Shown: positions 43,061 to 52,951 of the stretch, piece after piece
How the letters are laid out: the number at the start of each line of letters is the position of its first letter
Position numbering within the stretch: the stretch's first letter is position 1
DNA from: Plicaturopsis crispa FD-325 SS-3
Lineage: Eukaryota; Basidiomycota; Agaricomycetes; Amylocorticiales; Amylocorticiaceae
NCBI GenBank assembly: GCA_000827205.1
Contig: KN832561.1
Location: forward strand, 753,446 to 817,445
Direction: 5' to 3'
Length of the DNA: 64,000 nt
Made by a program: the position numbers and the translations under genes
The notes under the pieces: model-generated
Told to the model about the DNA's origin: nothing
What the model saw: the letters and a program-made list of their open reading frames with translations, nothing else
Databases searched by the model: none

Positions 43061-43069
43061 GCCCGCGCT
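43061..43069 (+). repeat. Target-site duplication, right copy
   Basis: GCCCGCGCT follows the right TIR directly and matches 42060-42068. Confidence 0.85.
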
Positions 43070-43218
43070 TGAAAAATATCATCCTCAACTTTATGGTCTA
43101 CGCTGACGCTGACTCACAAGTCCATTGATGAATTTATCTACATGCATATGCGGGAGTACTTCGAGTATGTAAAAGCAAGACAAGATAGGTGACAGACGCG
43201 AAGGAGATACGCCAGCAT

Positions 43219-44836
43219 CTACGCGACACCACCTGCAGCGACCGGATGCTTAGCGAGGGCCGAGAATCGCCTCAGAGCCTCCTCACGCCCAATCTCCCCT
43301 TCCCCATCCGCCTCCTTCTGTGTCACTACGCCCTCCGGCGCCCGCATCCGTTCCTCCATCAACTTCCTCCTCGCGTCCTCCGATTTCTCCGCCTCCGCCT
43401 CCTCGGCGAGCGCCTTCAGCTCCGCCTCCAGCTCCGCGTCGTCGATGCCCGCGTCCGCGGCGCTCATCTCGCCGCCCATGCGTATCGCGTCGTCGACCTC
43501 GCGCGCGTCAGCTGTGGCGCTCGCCATCGCGTCCATCGTCTCGTCGATCGCGTCGCGCTGCAGCGAGGGGTGCGCGAGGATTGCGCGCAGGGTTGTGGTG
43601 GAGGACTCGTATGATTTCATTATCTGCTGGATGGTCAGTCGTTGTATGGGGAAGAAAGAGAGAGAGGATGAGGCGAACCTCGACATCGCCTGCTGCGGCT
43701 TCTACGCGCAGGAGGGTGGACTGCAGGATTTCTAGAGAGCCGAGGCGTTTGGTGAGGAGCTCCTCGAGCTGCTTGCGTGAGCGGAGATAGCTGAGAGCCA
43801 TCGGTTTGCGCTTCTGTCGGAGATTTGTAGAAATTTTTTCGTTGCACCTGCTCAGTGGTCAGTACAGGCCTTTGTGAGGAAGCAGATAACGAGCACGTAC
43901 TCGTCTATCTTGCGATGTATGCTGTCCACCTGAGCATGCAGATTCCCCACCCCAGTTTTGAGCTCCAAGATACCACGGTCGACGGAGTTTATCTCCCTCT
44001 TGTCATCGCTGTCCACGAATTTGATAACCTATATGTTCATTCTGTGAGTCGTCGATCTAACGGTGTGCTACAACCAGCACTCACCCCGTTGTCCGCGACA
44101 AGTACACGTTTATCACGCTCCAGATACTTGAGGATGACTTTGATGTCCGTATCGGACAGCGAGCCGTCCGGTGCATATTGTCTCCTGAAGCCCTCCAGGT
44201 CGAAGAGCGCGTCGGCAGCGCTCAACCCCGCGTTATTCCGACGCTCCTCGAGTATCCGCTCGGCCGCACGCTCCACAAGGCTAAGCACAACATACTCCCC
44301 GCCCACGCGTTTCCAGCGCTCGGTATCCGTGCTACTGTCCTCGCTGCTCACGATGCTCATCTGCTCGAGCGCCCACCACAGCGGCTTGCCCACCACGTAC
44401 GACGCGACCCGCCACGGCAGCGAGCCGGGGTCGTACACAGACTGCGTGGCGCTTAGAAATTGCGCCACGGGTATGAGCGAATTGGTTGACCGAAGCTCCG
44501 CCTTTGCTAGTGCGGTGCACAGTTAGTTAGTGCTACGACTTCGGGGCGGCGTATACTCACGACGACGGCGCCCAGTCCTAACGGCTTCCCGACACCATCG
44601 TACTTCAGCCTGTCTACCAGGCTTCTGTCTGCTTTGAGCACGAGCCTGTCGGAGGAGTCGGCCTGGCCTGAGGATACAAGTGTTTCGAGAGTCCGACGCC
44701 ACCAGTCTACGTTCGCGTTATACGAAGTCGGATTCGACTGTTTCTGACGGGCAATATCAGAGTAAAGCGCCTGCAGACGGGAACGAGATATCTGAGAGAA
44801 GGGGGGAAGAGACGCGAGACTTGAGGACGATGCCAT
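43219..44836 (-). CDS. CHMP7: ESCRT-III protein CHMP7/Chm7
   Basis: An ESCRT-III family protein that works at the nuclear envelope (sealing and quality control) in yeast and animals. The N-terminal half is the winged-helix-like region special to CHMP7 (VDWWRRTLETLVSSGQ, VAQFLSATQSVYDPGSLPW, WALEQMSIV). The C-terminal half is the Snf7 core: coiled-coil KISTNLRQKRKPMALSYLRS, then KQLEELLTKRLGSLEILQS, IMKSYESSTTTLRAIL and the acidic tail DAELEAELKALAEEAEAEK, ending HPVAAGGVA. Four or five introns are seen. The protein is about 470 residues, normal for the family. The apparent start six bases upstream is TTG; the ATG at 44834-44836 is used. The whole 43190-43790 stretch also opens on the plus strand because of GC-biased codons; that is a shadow. 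Confidence 0.88.
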
Positions 44837-45066
44837 GCTCAACTCAAGCGCTCATGAAAGTACGGTGGAACAAGGAGACACGACGCCACCGTCCGTCTAT
44901 CTGACGCGTCCGGTCCGCGTCTCATTTTACGTCCCACAGTTGTCCTGCAACCTCGACAAGTTTGAAAAGTGACACGAAAAAATACTGCATACAAATGTGT
45001 TACCGGACGTTGCTGGGGTAGATACAGATACAACAATATTTATTCAAAGCGTCCTTCGCTCTAGGT

Positions 45067-46110
45067 CTACTCGTCACCGAAAATCTGGCGCATCTGGTTT
45101 GCGGAGGCTCGTCAGTCAAGTGCTATGATACAGGACTTCCCAAGTAGCACTCACGTAGATCCGTTTGTGGAACGTAGAGCCGGTGGTTTCGATCGCCTGT
45201 ACTTCCTCGGGGAGAAGGGCAGGCAGAGATGGCACGGCTAGATATTCCTGCAGCCTCTCAACCTTGGAGGAGGTTCTGCACAGCACGGTCAGTTTTGGCA
45301 CTCGCTTGGATAGAATCGGGGAATAAACACGCACGTAACGACCACGATGTCTTTCTGCTGAAGCCATTTGGTCAGCACCTGACCCGCGGAGACAGGTTTT
45401 CCGTGGGCCTTCTCCAGTCTCTGACGGATAGATTCGACGACGGGAGTGAGAGGGCCATCCGGAGCGCGCACGATAGGGGTGAGTCCACCGTACGACGCCG
45501 TGACGATATTGTGCTCCTTGTGGAACTGGAGGATTGGCTCCGCGGCCTTGAAAACATACGGGTGATATTCGATCTACGGCGCCAACAGTAAGCACTGGCA
45601 GTTTTGTCAGATCGTCACGGCCAGACTGACCTGATTCACAGCGGGTACGATGCTGCCGCCCTCGATGACTTGCTTGAGATGCTCGACCTTGAAATTCGAG
45701 ACGCCGATCGATTTCGCGAGTCCAGCCTTCTGCACCTCCTCCACCTGCTTCCACACCCCTACGAGATCGGGGTGGTGCGTCGGGCTATGGACCAGGAACA
45801 GATCCACATATGAGACTTTCAGCTTCTTGAGTGACTCCTCGAGCTGGGATCGGACAGAAGAGCCTGCCGCCACCTGCTTCAGCTTCGTGACGACATAGAG
45901 AGACTCGCGGGGCACTCCGGAGGCGACGATGCCGTCCCCGAGCGTGTCCTCGTTATTGTACAGCTGCGCCCCATCGAGGTGCGTCAGTCCGTTCTTGATA
46001 GCTTGTTCCGCGAGCGCGGACGCGTCCTTGCCAAAGAGCGCAGTGCCCGTTCCGAAAGCGATCCACGGGATGCTGGTACCGTCGTTGAGAGGGAGAGTGG
46101 CGAGCGACAT
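45067..46110 (-). CDS. Aldo-keto reductase
   Basis: A cytosolic NAD(P)H-dependent carbonyl reductase of about 290 residues. Strand 1 is TLPLNDGTSIPWIAFGTGTA. The catalytic tetrad is visible as Asp and Tyr in THLDGAQLYNNE, Lys in YVVTKLKQ and His in DLFLVHSPTHH. SIGVSNFKVEHLKQ and IEYHPYVF follow. The cofactor-binding segment is KDIVVVTTSSKVERLQEYL. Three introns keep frame. An in-frame extension upstream starts at a non-ATG codon, so MSLATLPLNDG at 46110 is the start. The natural substrate cannot be inferred. It is head-to-tail with CHMP7. Confidence 0.92.
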
Positions 46111-46444
46111 TGTGCGTACTATCTGCTGGGGTTTGTGTGGGATCTGGAGTCGACGTCGTTCACTGTTACTGGCGATGGGCAATGCCGGTTCAGGATCCGT
46201 GATGACCACGTGACTGCGCGGTAGGAAAACACGTCAAAAACCGTGGTTTCTCCTCTCTCGGGCTCCTATGCTCGAACGCGGCAACATATGGCCATCGCTC
46301 AAAGAAATAAAATGTACACGAGGTACTGATGTATATGCCTGTGTAGTGTCATAATTTTGTGGCCTGGAATGTGTGCAAGACAGATGGTACAAGTTGAGGA
46401 GCAGGACGCGACACTGAAAGTTGACTGAAAGCATTCGGACGAGC
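46111..46444. other. Upstream of aldo-keto reductase, no gene
   Basis: 334 bases between the reductase ATG and the first MITE. They should contain the reductase promoter. No TATA box or other feature is convincing. The last eight bases (46437-46444, GGACGAGC) are the MITE's left target duplication. Confidence 0.4.
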
Positions 46445-46790
46445 AGGACCCCCGAATATTAGGCTAAATGCCGTTTGAATCATCCGGGCAAAATTTGCAC
46501 TTTTCGCCCGAAGGCCATATGCCATCCGGGCAAAAATCTTGCCCTCTGCGAGGGAAGCCATGTCGCGTCCGGGCAAAAATTTTGCAGGGGAAAGGGGCGG
46601 CGCCGCAGGCGCCGCCACCAAAATTTTGCGCGTATGCACGTGACTTTCGGGTGGGTAAAGCGCCCGAAAAGGCAATAAGGCCAGTTGCCATCCGGGCAAA
46701 ATGGGATCCGTCCCTCGCAAATCATCCGGGCAAAAAAAATCAGCTTTTGCGATTTTCATAACGGCATTTACCCTAATATTCGGGGGTCCT
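46445..46790. mobile_element. hAT-like MITE, copy 1 (346 bp)
   Basis: Starts AGGACCCCCGAATATTAGG and ends with its inverted copy CCTAATATTCGGGGGTCCT, with TIRs of about 30 bases. The 8-base target duplication GGACGAGC (46437-46444 and 46791-46798) is characteristic of hAT elements. Inside are five direct copies of TCCGGGCAAAA (near 46483, 46525, 46568, 46691 and 46725) and a perfect GC hairpin, GGCGGCGCC-GCA-GGCGCCGCC, near 46595-46616. There is no coding sequence. Copy 2 at 47844 is nearly identical. Confidence 0.88.
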
Positions 46791-46860
46791 GGACGAGCAC
46801 TCTGACTGAGGCGAGTTTGACGCGACTCGACTCGGACTTCGCAAAAACCACGTTGTAGTG

Positions 46861-47806
46861 NNNNNNNNNNNNNNNNNNNNNNNNNNNNNNNNNNNNNNNN
46901 NNNNNNNNNNNNNNNNNNNNNNNNNNNNNNNNNNNNNNNNNNNNNNNNNNNNNNNNNNNNNNNNNNNNNNNNNNNNNNNNNNNNNNNNNNNNNNNNNNNN
47001 NNNNNNNNNNNNNNNNNNNNNNNNNNNNNNNNNNNNNNNNNNNNNNNNNNNNNNNNNNNNNNNNNNNNNNNNNNNNNNNNNNNNNNNNNNNNNNNNNNNN
47101 NNNNNNNNNNNNNNNNNNNNNNNNNNNNNNNNNNNNNNNNNNNNNNNNNNNNNNNNNNNNNNNNNNNNNNNNNNNNNNNNNNNNNNNNNNNNNNNNNNNN
47201 NNNNNNNNNNNNNNNNNNNNNNNNNNNNNNNNNNNNNNNNNNNNNNNNNNNNNNNNNNNNNNNNNNNNNNNNNNNNNNNNNNNNNNNNNNNNNNNNNNNN
47301 NNNNNNNNNNNNNNNNNNNNNNNNNNNNNNNNNNNNNNNNNNNNNNNNNNNNNNNNNNNNNNNNNNNNNNNNNNNNNNNNNNNNNNNNNNNNNNNNNNNN
47401 NNNNNNNNNNNNNNNNNNNNNNNNNNNNNNNNNNNNNNNNNNNNNNNNNNNNNNNNNNNNNNNNNNNNNNNNNNNNNNNNNNNNNNNNNNNNNNNNNNNN
47501 NNNNNNNNNNNNNNNNNNNNNNNNNNNNNNNNNNNNNNNNNNNNNNNNNNNNNNNNNNNNNNNNNNNNNNNNNNNNNNNNNNNNNNNNNNNNNNNNNNNN
47601 NNNNNNNNNNNNNNNNNNNNNNNNNNNNNNNNNNNNNNNNNNNNNNNNNNNNNNNNNNNNNNNNNNNNNNNNNNNNNNNNNNNNNNNNNNNNNNNNNNNN
47701 NNNNNNNNNNNNNNNNNNNNNNNNNNNNNNNNNNNNNNNNNNNNNNNNNNNNNNNNNNNNNNNNNNNNNNNNNNNNNNNNNNNNNNNNNNNNNNNNNNNN
47801 NNNNNN
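46861..47806. other. Assembly gap (N)
   Basis: 946 unknown bases between the two MITE copies. Long ORFs that appear to span it are artefacts of N translation. Confidence 0.99.
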
Positions 47807-47843
47807 TAATATCATTTTTTCACGAACAATCCCGAGCCATGCA

Positions 47844-48201
47844 AGGACCCCCGAATATTAGGGTAAATGCCGTTTGAATCATCCGGGCAAAATTTGCACT
47901 TCTCCCAGGAAGGCCATGTGCCATCCGGGCAAAAACCTTGCCCCCTGCGAGGGAGGCCATGTCGCGTCCGGGCAAAATTTTTGCAGGGGGAAGAGGGGGG
48001 AAGGGGGCGGCGCCGCAGGCGCCGCCACCAAAATTTTGCGCGTATGCACGTGACCTTTTGGGTAGGTAAAGTGCCCGAAAAGGCAATAAGGCCAGTTGCC
48101 ATCCGGGCAAAATGGGATCCGTCCCTCGCAAATCATCCGGGCAAAAAAAATCAGCTTTTGCGATTTTCATAACGGCATTTACCCTAATATTCGGGGGTCC
48201 T
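47844..48201. mobile_element. hAT-like MITE, copy 2 (358 bp)
   Basis: Same ends, internal TCCGGGCAAAA array, and GC hairpin as copy 1, in the same orientation. It differs mainly by a few substitutions and a G/A-rich expansion before the hairpin (near 47988-48008). Its own 8-base target duplication is GCCATGCA (47836-47843 and 48202-48209), so it is an independent insertion rather than a tandem duplication of copy 1. Confidence 0.88.
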
Positions 48202-48209
48202 GCCATGCA

Positions 48210-49121
48210 TCTTGCGGAACTATCTTACTGATTGAGCCCGTGCATTTACGCGCAGCGTGGACCTGCGTCGATTCAACACGGGCATGTTCATTTGAGACCA
48301 CTTTTTGGCGGCGGAGAGTTCCCGCCACAATCGTGGGAACTAAATTTCTGGTCAATGCATTGCCCATCGCCACTGTCTATTTATCCGTGGGGAATCGGGT
48401 CGGCCGATAAGCGTCTCAACTTTCCTGGAATGCCATCTGCCTTCGATATGAGGAATTGAGCGGGATTGAGCAGCTGGCTCGCGAGACTCGGACGGGCATT
48501 GCCAAAGCCATGGCGTTTGACCCATTCACATGCACAGATGAAAGTGGTGAAAGCGAGAGCAATAAAGACGAAAGCAAGACGCGTTCGCGCTCCCCGAGGA
48601 AATTGCAAGTGAAGCATTCCGCGACGGACGCCAGAATGAAGGCAACGCGAGCCTGCCCTGAATCTGTCCTTTAAATTCTTGCCCGCCGTCATTTCGGCGT
48701 TCCTCATCTTTTAACAACGACAGGCGCCTGTTTCCACATGTTCGACTTGTCCTGACCGCCCGACGACAGTCTTTCATCTCTGGCCGCCTCAGAAAAACGT
48801 GTGCACTCTTTGGCCGGTCATCCTGCTTTACGGCCTTGTGGATGAAGCTGGTCACCTAGTGTAGCGACATCTTGTATCCTCGGAATCCCTACTTGTGTAC
48901 TCGAAATATATACGCTTTTCCAGGACTTATAGTACTCACTCATTTCACAAGGAAGGGACTCAGGGACGGACATTGAGAAGGCCACACTCCGCTGGACGCT
49001 GTGATAACCATAGAATATGTTATGAGATGTGCAAACTGGGTCACGGTATGTATGATACAGGTCGTAACTGAAGCTCCTTGAAATATGAAAGAAATCGTAG
49101 AAATCGTAGCGTAATCTCCCC
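48210..49121. other. Gene-poor stretch right of the MITE
   Basis: 912 bases with no recognised gene. A 108-codon minus-strand frame (48381-48707) has a hydrophobic centre but no start context, introns or family. The right end is the 3' region of the membrane-protein gene. Confidence 0.4.
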
Positions 49122-50482
49122 TCAGACCTCCGGCGCGCCGCTGTACTGGCCACGGGGCACAGGCGAAGCGGTGCTATGTGGATAGCCATTCCCGCTGCCG
49201 TTGTACCCGGTGTAACCCGAGTTTCCTGTCTGCATGGAAGGCGAGGGCGCCGGGACGGGGAACGTGCTTGGGTCCGATGGGTCCTGTATACCGTCACAAT
49301 GATCAGTATAGCGCGGCAACATCACAATCAAGGATAACTCACGTAAAGTCGGGGTTGCGACATGGCGGTTTCGCTCGGCGGAGGGAACGGCGTCACGGGC
49401 GGGAGGCTGTTATTGTCCGCATAATACTCAGCCTTGGGCGGGGGCGACATGAGGTGGTTGGGTCCTCCAGTGAAGGCAGCCGAAGGCGCGGTCTGCGCCC
49501 GACGGCGACGAATGAGGAAGAACGCGACGATGGCTGCGATGAGCGCGGCACCGACGACGCCGCCAACGACACCACCGGCGATCGCACCCGTATTGCTCGA
49601 CTTCTTGGATGAGGCTGTCGGCGTGCTGTCGGAGAGACCTGTCGCTGTCGATGAGGCCGTGGAGCCCGCCGCGGTGGATTTGGGGCTTGTAGCCGTGGAT
49701 TGCGACGAGATACCGGTAGATTCAGGACTGGAGAGATCCGCCTCCGCTGCGGCAGGGCTGAAGTTATCGGTCGTCTGTGTAAAGTCTATTCAACACTGCG
49801 TCGATACCCTCGCAAGGGATCACATACCGTAACGTCTAAATACGCCCAGCTGGGTACAGAGGTCCCAGACGGGATGTTGATTCCATCGGGAAGTCTGCCG
49901 AAGACAGTGAGGATGGGGTCAGTCTGATACTATAGCTGACTTACGCAGTGATGTAGACCGTCGAGCAATTGGTCTTCCAGGCACTCCATCTGTATACACA
50001 GTCAATCTACTGATTCAGCTCGATCGGCACTCTGGACACTCACGTCTCGACTGTGCGATTCTGGCAAGCACCGCAAGCACTGATCAGGGAGTAGGTGACG
50101 GTGCTGCATTGGCATGGGGTCACATCCGCCGCAGTGGGCCCGGTGTAGTGAGTGCCGACGGCTAATGGGTCGATGTTGAATGCTGCAGTAGAGAGATGAG
50201 TACAAGTGTATCGAGCGAGACGGAGATGGTGGCACGCACTTCCGCCATTGCATTGGCCGACGAGGTACGCGGCAACCAGACAAGGACTCTGCTGGCGCGA
50301 GTTGTACGCCTGGAGAACTTGTTAGCACACTGATTGCCCAGCGTCAAGGGCATACCAAGACTCACCCACGCCCAATTCGACAGACACTGCACAGAAGAGG
50401 TCTGGGCGGCCGCACCAGGCACATCTTCAAGCCAGATGACAGCGACAGCGGCAGCGGCAGCGGCGAACACTCCCAAAGACAT
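49122..50482 (-). CDS. Secretory single-pass membrane protein, unknown function
   Basis: A type-I membrane protein of about 340 residues. The signal peptide is MSLGVFAAAAAAVAVIW. The ectodomain is Cys-rich (QSPCLVAAYLVGQCNGG, then DVTPCQCSTVTYSLISACGA, CQNRTVETWSAWKTNCS, VPSWAYLDVT), followed by a Ser/Thr-rich stalk (STGISSQSTATSPKSTAA). The membrane helix AIAGGVVGGVVGAALIAAIV ends at AFFLIRRRRAQ, a positive stop-transfer. The cytosolic tail is Pro/Ser/Tyr-rich (SGYTGYNGSGNGYPHS). I know this layout as a common agaricomycete orphan family, thought to be a surface receptor or wall sensor, but no function is established. Introns of about 55-70 bases follow the ectodomain exons. Confidence 0.85.
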
Positions 50483-51276
50483 TTTTCGTGGGTGAAGGCA
50501 CTGACGGGGGCGCTGGGGAGACGACAAGAGGGTTCGAAGGAGCCTGAAACATATTTATTGGCAGATGGCGCTAACTTGCACGTTCCAAGTGTTTGGGCGC
50601 TCGCGTGAAGCTGTGCTCGGCGCGGGGTTTGCGAATCGATCGTGCCTGCCGTGATAATTATCTGTGGCGTCCGCGGCCGCCTGCCTCGAATGCCTTGACA
50701 TGCATAGCCCTCAGTATAACTCTAAGCTACGCAATTGCTCTGGGTAGAGAGCTGCGAACATTGTGCGCAGGACCCAGTCGAACGCAGGGAGGGACACGGT
50801 GAAGAGAACATGTAATATTGGGTGATCCTGCAACAACGGAACCTTTCCTGTCTCCGCGTCTGGCGCTCAGGACTAATGGCGCACAGCCAACGCTCAGCGC
50901 TCAACGTCCTTCGACAATAGAAGTGCTTCGTATAACGCGCAAACACACGAGGTCACCGAGCAGTCGTCCGACTCGGGGCACGATTGCTAGCGGCTACCAG
51001 TACTGGGCGCGCCTGATAAGCACAAAGAAGCTCTTAGCGGATGGGCTAGGTCAAACGAACATGTAGAATGGATGTAATCAAGATGCGACTAGTACGAGCG
51101 GTGAAACGAGTCCAATGACAAGGTCACCGTCAATAATTATCTTGAGCGTTGAGTAGGACGCGAGGCGTGGGAATGTGGGAGTATGGTACTGTACAGTATT
51201 TGTAAGCGAGGTCCTGCGCCGACCAACGCGATAGTGCTCGCCAACAAAAGTCCGTCGTATTCCTCAAGATCCCCTA
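50483..51276. promoter_or_regulatory. Divergent promoter, membrane protein / RPL7
   Basis: 794 bases between divergent starts. The part next to RPL7 is pyrimidine-poor and ends TCCTCAAGATCCCCTA before the ATG. A 12-base palindrome, TACTGTACAGTA, lies near 51185-51196. No TATA box is evident, as is usual for ribosomal-protein genes. Confidence 0.4.
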
Positions 51277-52532
51277 ATGGCCGTCTCAACCACGTACGTT
51301 TGCTCTGTTTCATCGTCTTACAGACCTGTAGACTGACGTTCGTTTGTCTGTCCGCTCAGCGTCCCGTCTCACACGGTCAGTCGAAAATTATATCGGAGCG
51401 TACAAGTGGTGGCTGATATTGAACGATACGACTGCAGGACATTGAAGTCCCGGAGACTCTCCTCAAGAAGCGCAAGCAAAACGAAAAGGCCCGTGAGGAG
51501 CGCCTCGCTGCCGCCGTCGCCGCCCGCAAGGTGAGATCCAGCGTCCATCGGCTCCGGGCTTTGCGATTTTTTATGATGCATACGATTCATTCGAACGACC
51601 GGCCAGTGGAGACTCGTTTCTGCAGTGATGCCTTCAATTAACCATCTTTCGGGACTGACTTTTTTCGATTTTACACATCCATTTGTTTTGGCGCAATACC
51701 GGGAACAGACGCTGACTATTCTGTCTGCGTTTTAGGCTGCCAAGGCGAAGCGAAAGGTCATCTTCAAGCGCGCTGAATCCTATGTCAAGGAGTACTTGAC
51801 GAAGGAGAAGGAGGAGATCCGTTTGAAGCGGGCTGCACGGACTGCAGGGGACTTCTACGTCCCTGCTCAGCCCAAGGTCTACTTTGTCGTTCGTATTCGT
51901 GGGTGAGTTATGCGGTTTTACCTTCCGACGGACGTTTTTCTCATCCTTCCCCGACTTCAGTATCAATGAGATCGCACCGAAACCCCGCAAAATTCTCCAG
52001 CTCCTCCGGTTGCTGCAGATCAACAACGGTGTATTTGTTAAGGTCACGAAAGCGACCCAGCAAATGCTCCGTCTCGTCGAGCCCTACATCACATACGGGT
52101 GCGTGAGCCATTAGCCTCTACGGATTTCAGCGGCTCATTTTTTTTGTCTGCAGCGAGCCCAATCTCAAGTCCGTCCGTGAATTGATCTACAAGCGCGGAT
52201 ACGGCAAGGTTGCCAAGCAGCGCATCCCTCTTACCAACAACGGCACCATCGAGGCGTCGCTCGGCAAGTACGACATCCTTTGCGTTGAGGATCTCGTGCA
52301 CGAGATCGCCACCGCCGGCCCCAACTTCAAGCAGGTGCGTTCTGACACTGTTCACGCGAGTGACGCAGCTTTTAATCTATACTTTTTGCAGGCATCCAAC
52401 TTCCTCTGGCCATTCAAGCTCTCCAACCCCACTGGCGGCTGGAGGACACGCAAATTCAAGCACTACGTCCAGGGTGGTGACTTTGGTGACCGGGAAACCA
52501 ACATCAACAAGCTCATCCGGCAGATGAACTGA
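51277..52532 (+). CDS. RPL7: 60S ribosomal protein uL30 (L7)
   Basis: A large-subunit ribosomal protein. Exons give MAVSTTVPSHT, then [118 protein letters not shown] and the C-terminus [14 protein letters not shown], ending NKLIRQMN. The splices are phase-consistent from end to end. It has six introns; the third (51531-51735, 205 bases) is much longer than the others (about 55-70) and carries the snoRNA described separately. Multiple short 5' exons are typical of basidiomycete ribosomal genes. The length is about 245 residues, normal. Confidence 0.97.
51619..51720 (+). ncRNA. Intronic box C/D snoRNA (snR39/snR59, U32-like)
   Basis: Within the long RPL7 intron: a box C-like GTGATGC at 51625-51631, an antisense element ACCATCTTTCGGG at 51641-51653, box D' CTGA at 51655-51658, and a terminal CTGA at 51712-51715. 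The antisense element pairs perfectly over 12 bases with the conserved 25S/28S rRNA segment CCCGAAAGATGG. From memory, that target is guided by yeast snR39/snR59, which live in RPL7 introns, and by human SNORD32A, which has the same CACCATCTTTCG. Shared host gene, strand and guide make coincidence unlikely. Weak points: the closing stem is not obvious, so the ends are approximate, and the strict fifth-base rule lands one base from the expected adenosine. Confidence 0.68.
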
Positions 52533-52951
52533 GCGCTTTCCCGCACCTTGGTTGAGATGGTACCGGGGAGACCGTTGGTTGTAGGTACGGTGCTTGGCGA
52601 TTTATGTGGGGGTTATGCACGGCATGAAATAATCCTTGTTTTCTACTCTTTACGCTCTGTTTTCCATTGCCTGTATGCCCCATATGAGAACACGCTGCAT
52701 GAAACAAACCATTCCCGAGCTTGCTGAGGACATAACGAAGACTGCGAGAGGCTGCATTTGTTTCCTAGCAGAGTCAGCGAGCGAGCTGCCGCGGCGTCGA
52801 TATCGTGCTTGAGTCTTGACCGATACCAGACCGATACCATCATGACCTTGCGACGCTACCGACCGACAAACCCTCATCTGACTCAAGTCCAATAATCGCC
52901 CAATCCTTGGCCACTTGTACATGCTGCCATTTCACTTGGAGGGAAAGGATC
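52533..52951. other. Intergenic, RPL7 3' region to next gene
   Basis: 419 bases between two plus-strand genes. It holds the RPL7 3' untranslated region and the next promoter. No TATA box, RNA gene or repeat is seen. Confidence 0.45.

Noticed and set aside
43320-43790. Arg/Ser/Pro-rich 156-codon plus-strand ORF
   Set aside because: Shadow of the acidic, coiled-coil CHMP7 exon on the opposite strand.
46483-46736. Repeated TCCGGGCAAAA suggesting a CRISPR-like or satellite array
   Set aside because: Spacing is irregular, the host is a eukaryote, and the motifs lie inside a TIR/TSD-bounded MITE that recurs as a unit.
46349-47877. Long ORFs on both strands across the gap
   Set aside because: They exist only because N was translated as open; the readable ends are MITE sequence.
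48381-48707. 108-codon minus-strand ORF with a hydrophobic middle
   Set aside because: No start context, no introns, no family, and no support beyond being open.
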